A stretch of 64,000 nucleotides of DNA, taken from contig AP017968.1 of NCBI GenBank assembly GCA_002356455.1, positions 1,860,001 through 1,924,000 of the forward strand, in the 5' to 3' direction. The position numbers were made by a program, and so were the translations under genes. This DNA comes from Fusobacterium varium. Its GTDB lineage: Bacteria > Fusobacteriota > Fusobacteriia > Fusobacteriales > Fusobacteriaceae. Under the pieces are notes generated by a model. It worked only from the letters and a program-made list of their open reading frames with translations, did no database searches and was not told the origin of the DNA. Of this stretch, positions 35,716-44,038 are shown one piece after another (positions within the stretch are counted from its first letter, which is position 1; the number at the start of each line of letters is the position of its first letter).

Positions 35716-35924
35716 TTCTTCCCCCTATATTATCCACAATTTATTACTATTTTTGCCAGTTAAAGAATTGTTAATAACATTATAATACAATATTGAAATA
35801 ATATGAAATAATTTATGAATTATTTTAGAATAACATTAATAAAAAATAAAATATAATGTTTCTTTTTTCTTGAAAATTTATTACAATATAATAAAGGAGT
35901 TTCAAATTTTAGAAAGGAACAATA
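35716..35924. other. divergent intergenic region
   Basis: About 210 bases of AT-rich DNA between the divergent DMT and radical SAM genes. TTATCCACA, a match to the DnaA-box consensus, occurs once near 35730. No cluster of such boxes is present, so it is not an origin. Confidence 0.4.
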
Positions 35925-36842
35925 ATGAATAATAAAAAAAGGTATAATTCTTTAGATAATTATTTTAAAAATACTTTTGGTGAGAAAATATATAAAGTAT
36001 CATTAGATGGAGGATTTACTTGTCCAAACAGAGATGGGACTTTGAGCACTAAAGGCTGTATATTCTGCAGTGAAAGCGGGAGTGGTGATTTTGCTGGAAG
36101 CAGAAAATTATCTATTAATGAACAGATAGATGAACAGTTAAAACTTATAGAAAAGAAGTTTCCTTCTGGAAAAGTCATAGCTTACTTTCAAAATTTTACT
36201 AATACCTATGGAGATATTGATTATTTAAGAAAAGTGTACTATGAGGCTCTGAATCATCCTAGAGTGATAGGATTAGCCATTGCTACCAGACCAGACTGTT
36301 TAGAAGATGATGTAATAGAGTTATTAAATGAAATAAATAACAAATATTTCTTATGGGTAGAACTTGGACTTCAAACTATAAATGAAAAAGTTGCAAAAAT
36401 TATAAACAGACAATATTCTTTAAAGGTATATGAAGAAGCAGCTGAAAAATTAAAAAAATACAATATAAAATTTGTTACCCATATAATTATAGGGCTTCCA
36501 GAAGAAAAAGAAGATGATCCTTTAGATACAGCCATATTCTCTGAAATATGTGGGACATGGGGAATAAAAATACATTTGCTGCACATCATAAAAAATACTG
36601 AATTAGAGAAATATTATAAAGAAAATGAATTAAAAATACAAAAAAAAGATGAATATGTGAAAAAAGTAGTTAAAATATTACAAAATATATCGTATAATAT
36701 AGTTATACACAGACTGACAGGTGATGGAAATAAAGAGACATTAGAAGCACCATTATGGAGTCTTAATAAGAGAGACGTTTTAAACAGTATTGAAAAGGAA
36801 ATGAAAATGAGAAATATATATCAAGGGGGAACTGAAATTTAA
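35925..36842 (+). CDS. radical SAM protein, TIGR01212/YhcC family
   Basis: A 305-residue radical SAM enzyme of the YhcC family. The family variant of the cluster site is visible as FTCPNRDGTLSTKGCIFCSESGSGDF, read here as FTCPNRDGTL and KGCIFCSESG with Cys spacing C-x12-C-x2-C. AYFQNFTNTYG and AIATRPDCL support it. The role of the family is poorly defined. AAAGGAAC precedes the ATG. The RpiR regulator starts 15 bases after the stop, so the two may be cotranscribed. Confidence 0.88.
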   Translation: MNNKKRYNSLDNYFKNTFGEKIYKVSLDGGFTCPNRDGTLSTKGCIFCSESGSGDFAGSRKLSINEQIDEQLKLIEKKFPSGKVIAYFQNFTNTYGDIDYLRKVYYEALNHPRVIGLAIATRPDCLEDDVIELLNEINNKYFLWVELGLQTINEKVAKIINRQYSLKVYEEAAEKLKKYNIKFVTHIIIGLPEEKEDDPLDTAIFSEICGTWGIKIHLLHIIKNTELEKYYKENELKIQKKDEYVKKVVKILQNISYNIVIHRLTGDGNKETLEAPLWSLNKRDVLNSIEKEMKMRNIYQGGTEI

Positions 36843-36857
36843 AGGGGGCGTTTTAAA

Positions 36858-37712
36858 ATGGGAGTAATTATTAAACTAAATGCTATGAAGAATCAACTTA
36901 CATCTATAGAAAAAAAGATAGCTGAGTACATACTGGCTGATCCTGAAAGAATAAAAAATCTTAATACTTATGAAATTGCAAATAATTGTGATACAAGCCA
37001 AGCTTCTATTGTAAGATTTTCAAAAAAATTAGGATTCAAAGGGTTTCCTGATTTTAAACTTTCACTAAGTCAGGATATTGGAAATAGAAAAGCTGAATCA
37101 CATGTAAATATAATGCATGAAGAAATCAAGCCTTCAGATACTTTTGAAATAATAGGAAAAAAAGTGGCCACTGAAAATACAATGGCAGTAAATAATACTT
37201 ATGAGATAACAGATTTTAAAGAATTAGAAAAAGCTGTAAAAGCAATATCTGATGCCAGAAAAATTATGCTTGCAGGAGTAGGTTTTTCTGGGATAGTGGC
37301 TAAAGACTTCCATTTTAAACTTTTGGAATTAGGTAAGGAAACTTTATTTGAAAGCGATACTCATATGCAGTTAAGTTGTCTTGCTACAATGAATGAGGAT
37401 GATGTACTTTTTGTAATATCTCACAGTGGAAAAACTTTAGAAGTATTTAATCTTGTAAAAGCTGCAAAGAACAAAAAAATAAAAATAATTACATTAACAA
37501 GTGTAGTTCAAAGTCCTATAAGGGAATTGGGAGATATAAAATTAAGCACAGTGGAAATGAAAAATGATTTTAGAGCAACAGCTTTATCTCCAAGAATTTC
37601 CCAATTAACAGTAATAGATATGATATATATAAAACTTATGCTTGAAAATGAAGATTTACAAGATTATATTTTCAATGCTATAGAGCTTGTAAAAAGTTTT
37701 AAGCTTAACTAA
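36858..37712 (+). CDS. MurR/RpiR family transcriptional regulator
   Basis: A 284-residue regulator with an N-terminal HTH_6 domain (SIEKKIAEYILADPE and CDTSQASIVRFSKKLGFKGF) and a C-terminal SIS sugar-phosphate-binding domain (IMLAGVGFSG, FVISHSGKTLEVFNLVK). AAAGGGGG precedes the ATG. It lies 40 bases upstream of nagB on the same strand, so it probably senses an amino-sugar phosphate and controls nagB (inference). Confidence 0.9.
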   Translation: MGVIIKLNAMKNQLTSIEKKIAEYILADPERIKNLNTYEIANNCDTSQASIVRFSKKLGFKGFPDFKLSLSQDIGNRKAESHVNIMHEEIKPSDTFEIIGKKVATENTMAVNNTYEITDFKELEKAVKAISDARKIMLAGVGFSGIVAKDFHFKLLELGKETLFESDTHMQLSCLATMNEDDVLFVISHSGKTLEVFNLVKAAKNKKIKIITLTSVVQSPIRELGDIKLSTVEMKNDFRATALSPRISQLTVIDMIYIKLMLENEDLQDYIFNAIELVKSFKLN

Positions 37713-37752
37713 TTAATAAGATTTTTAAAAATAAAATCATATGGAGGGTATT

Positions 37753-38577
37753 ATGAGAGTTGTTATCACAGAGAAAAAAGTTGGAGATTGGGCTGCAGTA
37801 CATGTAGCAAAAAGAATCAATGAATTTAAACCTACAAAAGAAAGACCTTTTGTATTAGGACTTCCTACTGGAGGAACACCATTAGAAATGTATAAAAGAC
37901 TTATACAGCTGAATAAAGATGGAATAGTTTCTTTTGAAAATGTAGTTACATTTAATATGGATGAATATGTAGGAGTTACACCTGATAATGACCAAAGTTA
38001 TCATTATTATATGTACACTAATTTTTTTAATCATATAGATATAAAAAAAGAAAATATAAATATACTTAATGGGATGGCTGAAGATTATAGAGCTGAGTGT
38101 CAAAGATATGAAGAGAAAATAAAATCGTATGGTGGAATTCACTTATTTTTAGGAGGAGTTGGGCCTGATGGGCATATTGCCTTTAACGAACCTGGATCTT
38201 CACTTGCTTCTAGAACTAGAGATAAAGAACTTGCAATGGATACAATAATAGCCAATGCAAGATTTTTTAATGGAGATATAAATGCAGTTCCTAAATTAGC
38301 ATTGACTGTAGGAGTTGGAACAATACTTGATGCTAAAGAAGTTCTTATTATGGTAACTGGACTTAATAAAGCAAGGGCACTTCATTATGGAGTGGAAGAA
38401 GGAGTTAATCATATGTGGACTATTTCAGCTCTGCAGTTACATAAATCTGGAATAATAGTTTCCGATGAAGCAGCTTGTGCTGAATTAAAAGTTGGAACTT
38501 ACAGATATTTCAAAGATATAGAAAGAAATAACTTAGATACAGATAAAATGTTGGCTGACTTGTATAACACTAAATAG
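37753..38577 (+). CDS. nagB: glucosamine-6-phosphate deaminase
   Basis: A 274-residue enzyme that converts glucosamine-6-phosphate to fructose-6-phosphate and ammonia; E. coli NagB is 266 residues. Motifs are [23 protein letters not shown] with catalytic Asp, and [19 protein letters not shown]. The ATG at 37753 follows GGAGGG; an in-frame ATG at 37741 lies before that site. It follows an RpiR regulator. No nagA deacetylase is in this window. Confidence 0.95.
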   Translation: MRVVITEKKVGDWAAVHVAKRINEFKPTKERPFVLGLPTGGTPLEMYKRLIQLNKDGIVSFENVVTFNMDEYVGVTPDNDQSYHYYMYTNFFNHIDIKKENINILNGMAEDYRAECQRYEEKIKSYGGIHLFLGGVGPDGHIAFNEPGSSLASRTRDKELAMDTIIANARFFNGDINAVPKLALTVGVGTILDAKEVLIMVTGLNKARALHYGVEEGVNHMWTISALQLHKSGIIVSDEAACAELKVGTYRYFKDIERNNLDTDKMLADLYNTK

Positions 38578-38638
38578 TTTTATAGAACTTTATAACTAAA
38601 ATTAATAACTTATAAAAATAATTTTTAATTAAAATAAA

Positions 38639-38677
38639 TGGACTTGAAATTATAAAAAATTTCAGGCCCATTTTTTT
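38639..38677 (+). terminator. nagB terminator
   Basis: TGGACTTGAAAT and ATTTCAGGCCCA form a 12-base stem with one mismatch and one wobble, followed by seven T residues. Confidence 0.85.
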
Positions 38678-38787
38678 ATTTCTTAGGAAATTATAATTTG
38701 ATAAATTTGTTAAAAAAATAAAAAATGTTAATTATTTTGTATTCATATTAGATATATTAATTGAATAAGATTAAAATTGACAGCACA

Positions 38788-38814
38788 AAAAAGCTGATTG
38801 TTAATCAGCTTTTT
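38788..38814 (-). terminator. hairpin at the 3' end of the transposase
   Basis: Perfect 12-base stem AAAAAGCTGATT with AATCAGCTTTTT and a 3-base loop, overlapping the transposase stop. It can act as terminator and as the IS 3' end structure. Confidence 0.75.
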
Positions 38815-40021
38815 AGCGATATTCTTTCCAGCAAATGGAGCCTGTATGTATATTAAAATATGATATTTTTTTAACTTTCATTCTGGTATTACATTTAAAA
38901 CAATAAAAAGGATTTACTCCAAAAGTTTTCCATATTTCAAGTTGATAAAAAGTAAAATTGGAATATTTAGAGACATATTTTCTCATGAATTTCATGATGT
39001 TTTTAAGTTCTGATTTAATATTTCTAGAATAGATTCCAAAGCGCCTAATCATTTTGAAATGTTTAGGGGGAATGTGAATAATTAATTTGGAAAGAAATGT
39101 TTCCGCATCTAAAGTAAGTTCAATTCTTTGTTTATCATCAGTAAGACTTTCATAATAGAAAGTAACCTTATTATCATAGAAATCAATAATTTTATATTCT
39201 GCGATAGGAGCTCTTGATAGATATCTGCCAATATATTTAATTGCATGAATATTATTATTTAAATCATTTTTTGCAACATTGAAAAAGAATCTTGTATTTT
39301 TGCGATAAAGGTAGTTAGCAGCAGCATAAGCTTTAGCTTTAATTTCAGGCTTGTCATAATTTCCAGATTTAACAATATCAATAACCATTTTTTTCCATTG
39401 TCCAGCAATGGAATTGACATGAAAATATTTTTTTTCAAGAAATTGGTAGTTTTTATTGAATCCACCTAAAGTAACAATAGCATGAATATGAGGATTCCAT
39501 TTAAGATCGCGTCCAAAGGTATGAATAACAGTAATCAATCCATAATGAATGATATCTGAGTTAGTAAAGTATTTAGAGGAATATTTTGAAATTTTATGAA
39601 TTCTTTGATTTTTTGCTTTAATGTTATGAAATTGATATTTAAAAACATCATTAACAGCATAAGCAAGCTTAGTTAAAAGGTCTCTATCATAGAAGAAAAA
39701 CATTCTAAGTTCTTCAGGAATAGTAAAAAGGACACTTCTATGTTTAACATCAATAAGAGAAGTGGAAGTTTTTTCAGTTCAAACAGCAGAATAACGTTTA
39801 CCGCAGGAAGGACAAAATCTAGATTTACAAGTAACTTTAATTTTATGCGCCTCATGACAATTAGGGCATTGAAGAGAGAGAAAAGATTTATCAATAGAAC
39901 AAGCTAAGAATTTTTGAATAGTCTGTTTAACATCCTCAAAATGTTCATTTTTAAAATATTTCTTGATTTTACCTAAAAGATTTGTTATATTGATTTTAGA
40001 GATAATATGTTTGATTTGCAT
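38813..40021 (-). pseudogene. IS91-type transposase interrupted by an in-frame TGA
   Basis: Read in one frame, the sequence encodes an N-terminal zinc-binding domain (LQCPNCHEAHKIKVTCKSRF then CPSCGKRYSAV) and, after a single TGA at about 39779-39781, a Y2-type HUH transposase with the HUH motif in LKWNPHIHAIVTLGG, the tyrosine region and a C-terminal FYCFKCNTRM Cys pair. No frameshift is needed: both parts share the frame. TGA could replace a TGG Trp. Downstream of the stop the reading could resume only at an internal Met, which would lose the zinc finger. The element is therefore probably inactive unless the stop is read through. Confidence 0.85.
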
Positions 40022-40032
40022 GAATGTCTCCT

Positions 40033-40065
40033 TTGTATAATTAGGGTGGTAACTATATTATACAA
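40033..40065. repeat. inverted repeat upstream of the transposase
   Basis: TTGTATAAT (40033-40041) and ATTATACAA (40057-40065) are perfect arms around 15 bases, just upstream of the transposase ribosome binding site. It could be an operator or an IS end feature. Confidence 0.6.
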
Positions 40066-40072
40066 AAAAGAG

Positions 40073-40115
40073 AGCTGAGTAAAACATTTTTTTAAATGTT
40101 ACTCAGCTTTTTTTA
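40073..40115. terminator. hairpin between the IS and the encapsulin operon
   Basis: AGCTGAGTAA, ACATTT and their complements form a long stem, with T runs on both strands. It lies between divergent genes, where no terminator is needed for either, so it may be an element end. Confidence 0.7.
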
Positions 40116-40201
40116 TTTTTTTAAAGGAATTCTCTCCAGACTGTTGAATAATAATATATAAGAGTTTATTGGTAATGTAATATAAATTGGAGGTAAGAAT
40201 T

Positions 40202-40561
40202 ATGGTAGAAGCTATGAAAGCAATGCAGGAGAGCATGAAAACATTAAGCAACAACACAAAAGACATAACAAGAGCAATTGAAAGTCTTAGAGAAGAATTG
40301 GATGCAGTGGATGTATACAATCAAAGAGCAGAACTTGCTACTGATGAAGAGTTAAGAAAACTTATGATACACAATAGAAATGAGGAAATAGAACATGCTG
40401 CTATGATAATTGAGTGGTTAAGAAGAACTATTCCTGAGTTTGATCATGAATTAAAAGATTATCTATTTACAGAAGGATCATTAGAAGATATTGAAGCTCA
40501 AGCAACTTCTGGAGATGGGGCACAATCATCTTCTTCATTAAAAATAGGAAACTTAAAATAA
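40202..40561 (+). CDS. encapsulated ferritin-like protein (EncFtn)
   Basis: A 119-residue encapsulin cargo ferritin. It aligns with Rhodospirillum rubrum EncFtn (from memory) through REELDAVDVYNQRAE, then HNRNEEIEHAAMIIEWLRR and LKDYLFTEGS. The ferroxidase ligands corresponding to Glu32, Glu62 and His65 are present. Glu34 of the entry site is Asp here and Trp38 is Val. The C-terminus carries the encapsulin targeting peptide SSLKIGNLK after a flexible Gly/Ser/Gln linker. GGAGG precedes the ATG at 40202; the upstream in-frame start lacks it. It would oxidise ferrous iron inside the shell encoded 17 bases downstream. Confidence 0.93.
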   Translation: MVEAMKAMQESMKTLSNNTKDITRAIESLREELDAVDVYNQRAELATDEELRKLMIHNRNEEIEHAAMIIEWLRRTIPEFDHELKDYLFTEGSLEDIEAQATSGDGAQSSSSLKIGNLK

Positions 40562-40577
40562 TCAGGAGGTAATATAT

Positions 40578-41363
40578 ATGGACTTTTTAAAAAGAGAATT
40601 AGCACCTATAACAGCTAACGGGTGGAAAGAAATAGAAGAAAGAGCAACTGCAGTATTGTCAAAAGAATTATCAGCTAGAAAATTTGTAAGAGTGACAGGG
40701 CCATTAGGAAGAGAAGTAACATCTATAACTACTGGAAGAATGGATGTAAAAACTAAAGATGATATTAAATATGGAGTATATAAAGTACAGCCACTTACTG
40801 AATCTAGAATATGCTTCCCTTTAAGCAGATGGGAATTAGATAATATTGAAAGAGGAGCAAAGGACGTAGACTATAGTTCTTTAGATGAAGGAGTAAGAAA
40901 AGCAGCAAGATTTGAAGAAGAAGCGATATTCAAAGGATTAGAAGAAGGTCAGATAGAAGGAATATACAAATCGAGCAGTTATGATACTTTGGATTTTGGA
41001 AAAACTGCTGATGAAACTTTAAAAGCTATCTTTGAAGGAATTCTAAAATTAGATGCAGCTTTTGCTAAAAAACCTTATGTATTAGTAGTAAGCAACGAAA
41101 AATGGTACTACTTGAATACAATAGTAAAAGAATATTCATTACCTGAAAAATTAGAAAAAATATTAGGACAAAAAATAATAGTAAGTAAATCGATAGATGG
41201 AGCTATACTTCTTCCATTCGATGATGAAAATATCGAATTAATAATTGGTGAAGATTATGCATTAGGATATCAAAATCACAATGAAAGTGTTGTAGAATTA
41301 TTTATAACTGAAAGTTTTACATTCAGAGTTTTAGACCCAGCATTAATTGTATTATTCAAATAA
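40578..41363 (+). CDS. encapsulin shell protein, family 1
   Basis: A 261-residue HK97-fold shell protein of the linocin M18/encapsulin family that self-assembles into a protein nanocompartment. Characteristic segments are FLKRELAPITANGWKEIEE at the N-terminus, ARKFVRVTGPLG, the SRWELDNIERGAKDVD region of the E-loop/P-domain, AARFEEEAIFKG and the C-terminal FTFRVLDPALIVLF. AGGAGG precedes the ATG. It follows the EncFtn cargo gene and a strong terminator follows, giving a two-gene iron-storage operon. Confidence 0.95.
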   Translation: MDFLKRELAPITANGWKEIEERATAVLSKELSARKFVRVTGPLGREVTSITTGRMDVKTKDDIKYGVYKVQPLTESRICFPLSRWELDNIERGAKDVDYSSLDEGVRKAARFEEEAIFKGLEEGQIEGIYKSSSYDTLDFGKTADETLKAIFEGILKLDAAFAKKPYVLVVSNEKWYYLNTIVKEYSLPEKLEKILGQKIIVSKSIDGAILLPFDDENIELIIGEDYALGYQNHNESVVELFITESFTFRVLDPALIVLFK

Positions 41364-41369
41364 TAGATT

Positions 41370-41408
41370 AGAGCCAGAATAGAAATATTCTGGTTCTTTT
41401 ATTTTTTG
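41370..41408 (+). terminator. encapsulin operon terminator
   Basis: AGAGCCAGAATA (41370-41381) and TATTCTGGTTCT (41386-41397) form a 12-base stem with one G-U type wobble and a 4-base loop, followed by TTTTATTTTTT. Confidence 0.92.
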
Positions 41409-41454
41409 AATTAAGATGTTATAATTAATTAACCAAAGTAAGACAGGAGGAATT

Positions 41455-42363
41455 ATGTCAAAAGCTTATAAAGTTTATCAAATTGATTCTTTTTCAGATA
41501 AAAAATTTTTAGGTAATCCTGCAGGGGTAATCTACAATGCTGATGGGCTGAATGAAAAAGATATGCAAAAAATAGCCAGAGAATTAAATAATTCTGAAAC
41601 GGCTTTTATTTTTTCATCTAATTCAAAAGATTATGATGTACATGTAAGATTTTTTACTCCTTTAAAAGAAGTTCCTATTTGTGGACATGCAACTATTGCA
41701 GCTCATTATGTGATTGCTTTAGAAAATAACTTTAAAGAAAAAACTTGTATCAGACAGAAAACTGGAGCAGGAATACTCCCTGTCGATATAGAGCCAACAG
41801 AGAACAGTTACAATATAATTATGACACAGGGAAAAGTAGAATTTGGAGAGATTATAGAAAAGAAAAATTTAGGGAGGTTAGTTTCTGCTTTAGGAATAGA
41901 TAACAATGACTTAATAACAGAAGCTCCTGTGCAAATAGTTTCTACAGGTCATTCAAAAGTAATGATAGGAATAAAAGATTATAAGCAGCTTCATAATTTA
42001 AAACCTAACATGAAAGAACTCAATGAGTTGAGCAACATTATAAATTGTAATGGATATTTTGTTTTTACTTTTGATAGTGATGAAAAAGAGATTCTTTTAA
42101 AAGGAAGAATGTTTGCACCAGCTATTGGTATAGAGGAAGATCCAGTGACAGGAAATGCAAATGGTCCAGTAGGTGCATATATAGTTAAGTATAAACTAGC
42201 TGAATTTGAAGATAATAATTTTAAGTTTAGTGCTAAACAAGGAATATCTATTGGCAGAGAAGGAAAAATAAATGTGAATGTCAATATAGAAAATGAAGAA
42301 CCAGTTCAAGTTCAGGTATCTGGAACTGCAACTATTGTTTTCAAAACTGAAATAGAATTATAA
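41455..42363 (+). CDS. PhzF family isomerase/epimerase
   Basis: A 302-residue protein of the PhzF phenazine-biosynthesis-like family, with the two-domain diaminopimelate epimerase fold. Visible are the start VYQIDSFSDKKFLGNPAGV, the catalytic Glu in ARELNNSETAFIF, PICGHATIAAHYV and the second-domain EDPVTGNANGPVGAYI. AGGAGG precedes the ATG. Phenazine synthesis is not implied; the family has many unassigned members. Single gene. Confidence 0.9.
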   Translation: MSKAYKVYQIDSFSDKKFLGNPAGVIYNADGLNEKDMQKIARELNNSETAFIFSSNSKDYDVHVRFFTPLKEVPICGHATIAAHYVIALENNFKEKTCIRQKTGAGILPVDIEPTENSYNIIMTQGKVEFGEIIEKKNLGRLVSALGIDNNDLITEAPVQIVSTGHSKVMIGIKDYKQLHNLKPNMKELNELSNIINCNGYFVFTFDSDEKEILLKGRMFAPAIGIEEDPVTGNANGPVGAYIVKYKLAEFEDNNFKFSAKQGISIGREGKINVNVNIENEEPVQVQVSGTATIVFKTEIEL

Positions 42364-42634
42364 AACATTTCAGATTGTTACAAATTTTTCAAGTTAAAAA
42401 TCACTACTAATATTATGAAAATAAAAATTTGAATTTCAATTAAAATTTTAAGTTAGAATAATTATTTAAAATAAACCTATAATTTTTATTAAGAAAAGTA
42501 AGAGAATAATTGTTATTTTTAAAAAAATATTTCAAATAATTATTTGAAAAAAGCAAATAAGAAGAAAAAAAATTATTACTCCATAAATAAAACTATAGAA
42601 CTTTTTATAAAAATATAATTCGTGAAAAAAATAA

Positions 42635-42700
42635 AAAAAGAGATATCCTTTAAAAAAAATTCCTTACTAATTAGCTAAGAAATTTTTGATATCTCTTTTT
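42635..42700. terminator. bidirectional hairpin terminator
   Basis: AAAAAGAGATATC (42635-42647) and GATATCTCTTTTT (42688-42700) pair over 13 bases, with a further internal TTCCTTA/TAAGAAA pairing. T runs lie on both sides. Confidence 0.8.
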
Positions 42701-42761
42701 ATTATAAAAAAATCAATAAATTATTTAAAATAATTTTTAATTTATATACAACAATAATTAA

Positions 42762-42789
42762 ACCGCATATAATGTTAATTATATGCTGA
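42762..42789. other. candidate dif-like Xer recombination site
   Basis: The 28-mer fits the Xer site plan: 11-base arm ending CATATAA (42762-42772), 6-base centre TGTTAA, and 11-base arm starting TTATATG (42779-42789). The inner ATAA and TTAT match known dif sites, and the core is a 9-4-9 perfect palindrome. A tyrosine recombinase gene is 206 bases away. This is inference from pattern only. Confidence 0.4.
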
Positions 42790-42994
42790 AAAATTATTCA
42801 AATAATTTTTATTTGGATAATAATAAATTATTTTTAAATTAATTTATTGAAACAAGATAATTTTTTATAAATTATGTATAAATACTAAGCTTATATGATA
42901 GTTTAGCTTAAAAGTGAAATTATTCAAGAAATTATTTGGCAATAAATAATTTTCAGTGAAAATTCATATTTTTTTCTTAATTATAATTATGAGA

Positions 42995-43996
42995 CTATTT
43001 TTTTTCGTCTATATCGTCTAAAGAGGAAAATACAGGAAGTTTTTCTAAAACTCTTTTTTCTAAAATTGATTTAGCATTTATATACACTTCTGTTACTCTT
43101 GTATCAGCATGACCAAGAAAATCTCTTATTTCTAAAATATCAGCACCATTAATAGAAAGTTCTGTAGCAACAGCATGACGCACATTATGTGGACTGATAT
43201 CCTTACCTATTAGCTTCCCCATATTTTGCACAAGATCATAAAGAGCTCTGTAAGAAAGCTGAGTATTTTTTTCCACTGAGCTGCTGAAAACATACTGTTC
43301 CTCTATCTTAACATCATCTATATTATACAGAGATTGAAGATAACCTTTATATTCCTTCAGCTTTTGAATAAGGATGTTATGAACAGACTTATACTGCTCA
43401 CGACCACTTTTAGTTTCTTCCAATTTTATATAGTAGTTTCCTTCCCTTTCTAAAATATGCTTGAATTTAAGATTGATCAATTCTTGGCTTCTCATTCCAG
43501 TATAAAATAATGTATATAAAATATTTACATTTCTATAATCTTTTTCTCCATTTATTTGATATTGTCCTATAATTTTTTTTATATCCTCGAATGATAATTT
43601 AAGAACATTATCTATATTTCTTGCCACTTTAAAAAGTTTTATATATTTAAATGGATTATCATAACCATTTTTTTCCATTTCTTTATACAGAGATTTTAAA
43701 GAGGATATTATTTTATTTATAGATGTCTTTTTTAATTTTCTCTCTTCTACAAGATAGCTAATATAATCCTCTACATCCTGTTTTTCTATATCTTTCATCA
43801 GTTCAATTAATTCCTCTGCTCTTATTCCCTCTTCTCCTTCATATACAAAGTTAAGAAAATCTTTGAGGTAGAACATATAATCTTTAAGGGTTTTTTGAGA
43901 ACGATATATTTCAAATATACTCTTACGTTCCTCTTTGTTCCTTTTTTTTCTCCTACTGACTGCTACTCCTGTTTCATCTCTTTTTATTATATCCAT
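42995..43996 (-). CDS. tyrosine recombinase, XerC/D-like
   Basis: A 333-residue site-specific recombinase. It has an N-terminal core-binding SAM-like domain (about 35-130; TLKDYMFYLKDFLNF) and a C-terminal catalytic domain with the full set of residues: Arg in LFYTGMRSQELINL, Lys in TKSGREQ, HNVRHAVAT for His-x-x-Arg, the His in GHADTRVTEVY and the nucleophile Tyr in that motif. The size and layout match Xer recombinases plus a charged N-terminal extension of about 25 residues. GAGGT precedes the ATG. Its stop faces a palindrome-rich gap with a dif-like site. Confidence 0.88.
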   Translation of the reverse strand: MDIIKRDETGVAVSRRKKRNKEERKSIFEIYRSQKTLKDYMFYLKDFLNFVYEGEEGIRAEELIELMKDIEKQDVEDYISYLVEERKLKKTSINKIISSLKSLYKEMEKNGYDNPFKYIKLFKVARNIDNVLKLSFEDIKKIIGQYQINGEKDYRNVNILYTLFYTGMRSQELINLKFKHILEREGNYYIKLEETKSGREQYKSVHNILIQKLKEYKGYLQSLYNIDDVKIEEQYVFSSSVEKNTQLSYRALYDLVQNMGKLIGKDISPHNVRHAVATELSINGADILEIRDFLGHADTRVTEVYINAKSILEKRVLEKLPVFSSLDDIDEKK

Positions 43997-44038
43997 TTTT
44001 ACCTCTTTTAAAAAGTCCTATTAAATAAATTAAGAAAA

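Larger units (their letters stand above)
38787..40118 (-). mobile_element. IS91-like insertion sequence (decayed), approximate limits
   Basis: A transposase gene of the IS91 HUH type lies between two hairpins whose outer strands are similar. One at 38788-38814 is AAAAAGCTGATT/AATCAGCTTTTT; the other at 40073-40108 is AGCTGAGTAA/TTACTCAGCT. Subterminal hairpins without long terminal inverted repeats or target duplication fit a rolling-circle element. The exact ends are not determined. The right hairpin has no upstream plus-strand gene to terminate, which favours an element-end role. Confidence 0.55.
42364..42994. other. 630-base AT-rich intergenic region with many palindromes
   Basis: No reading frame with a ribosome binding site is present. 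It holds at least four palindromes based on AAATTATT/AATAATTT (42530-42549, 42718-42736, 42789-42810, 42916-42954), a GC-containing palindrome at 42765-42786, and a terminator-like hairpin at 42635-42700. It precedes the stop of a tyrosine recombinase gene. Confidence 0.7.

Noticed and set aside
35728-35738. Perfect DnaA box TTATCCACA as sign of a replication origin
   Set aside because: It is single; another lone copy lies inside the RND gene near 548. There is no cluster and no dnaA or dnaN gene.
39779-39781. TGA in the transposase as a recoded (selenocysteine or Trp) codon
   Set aside because: No selenocysteine insertion hairpin is evident and other genes use TGA as a stop; a nonsense mutation of a Trp codon is simpler.
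42364-42994. Short frames in the AT-rich gap before the recombinase
   Set aside because: All are short, A/T-run derived and without ribosome binding sites.
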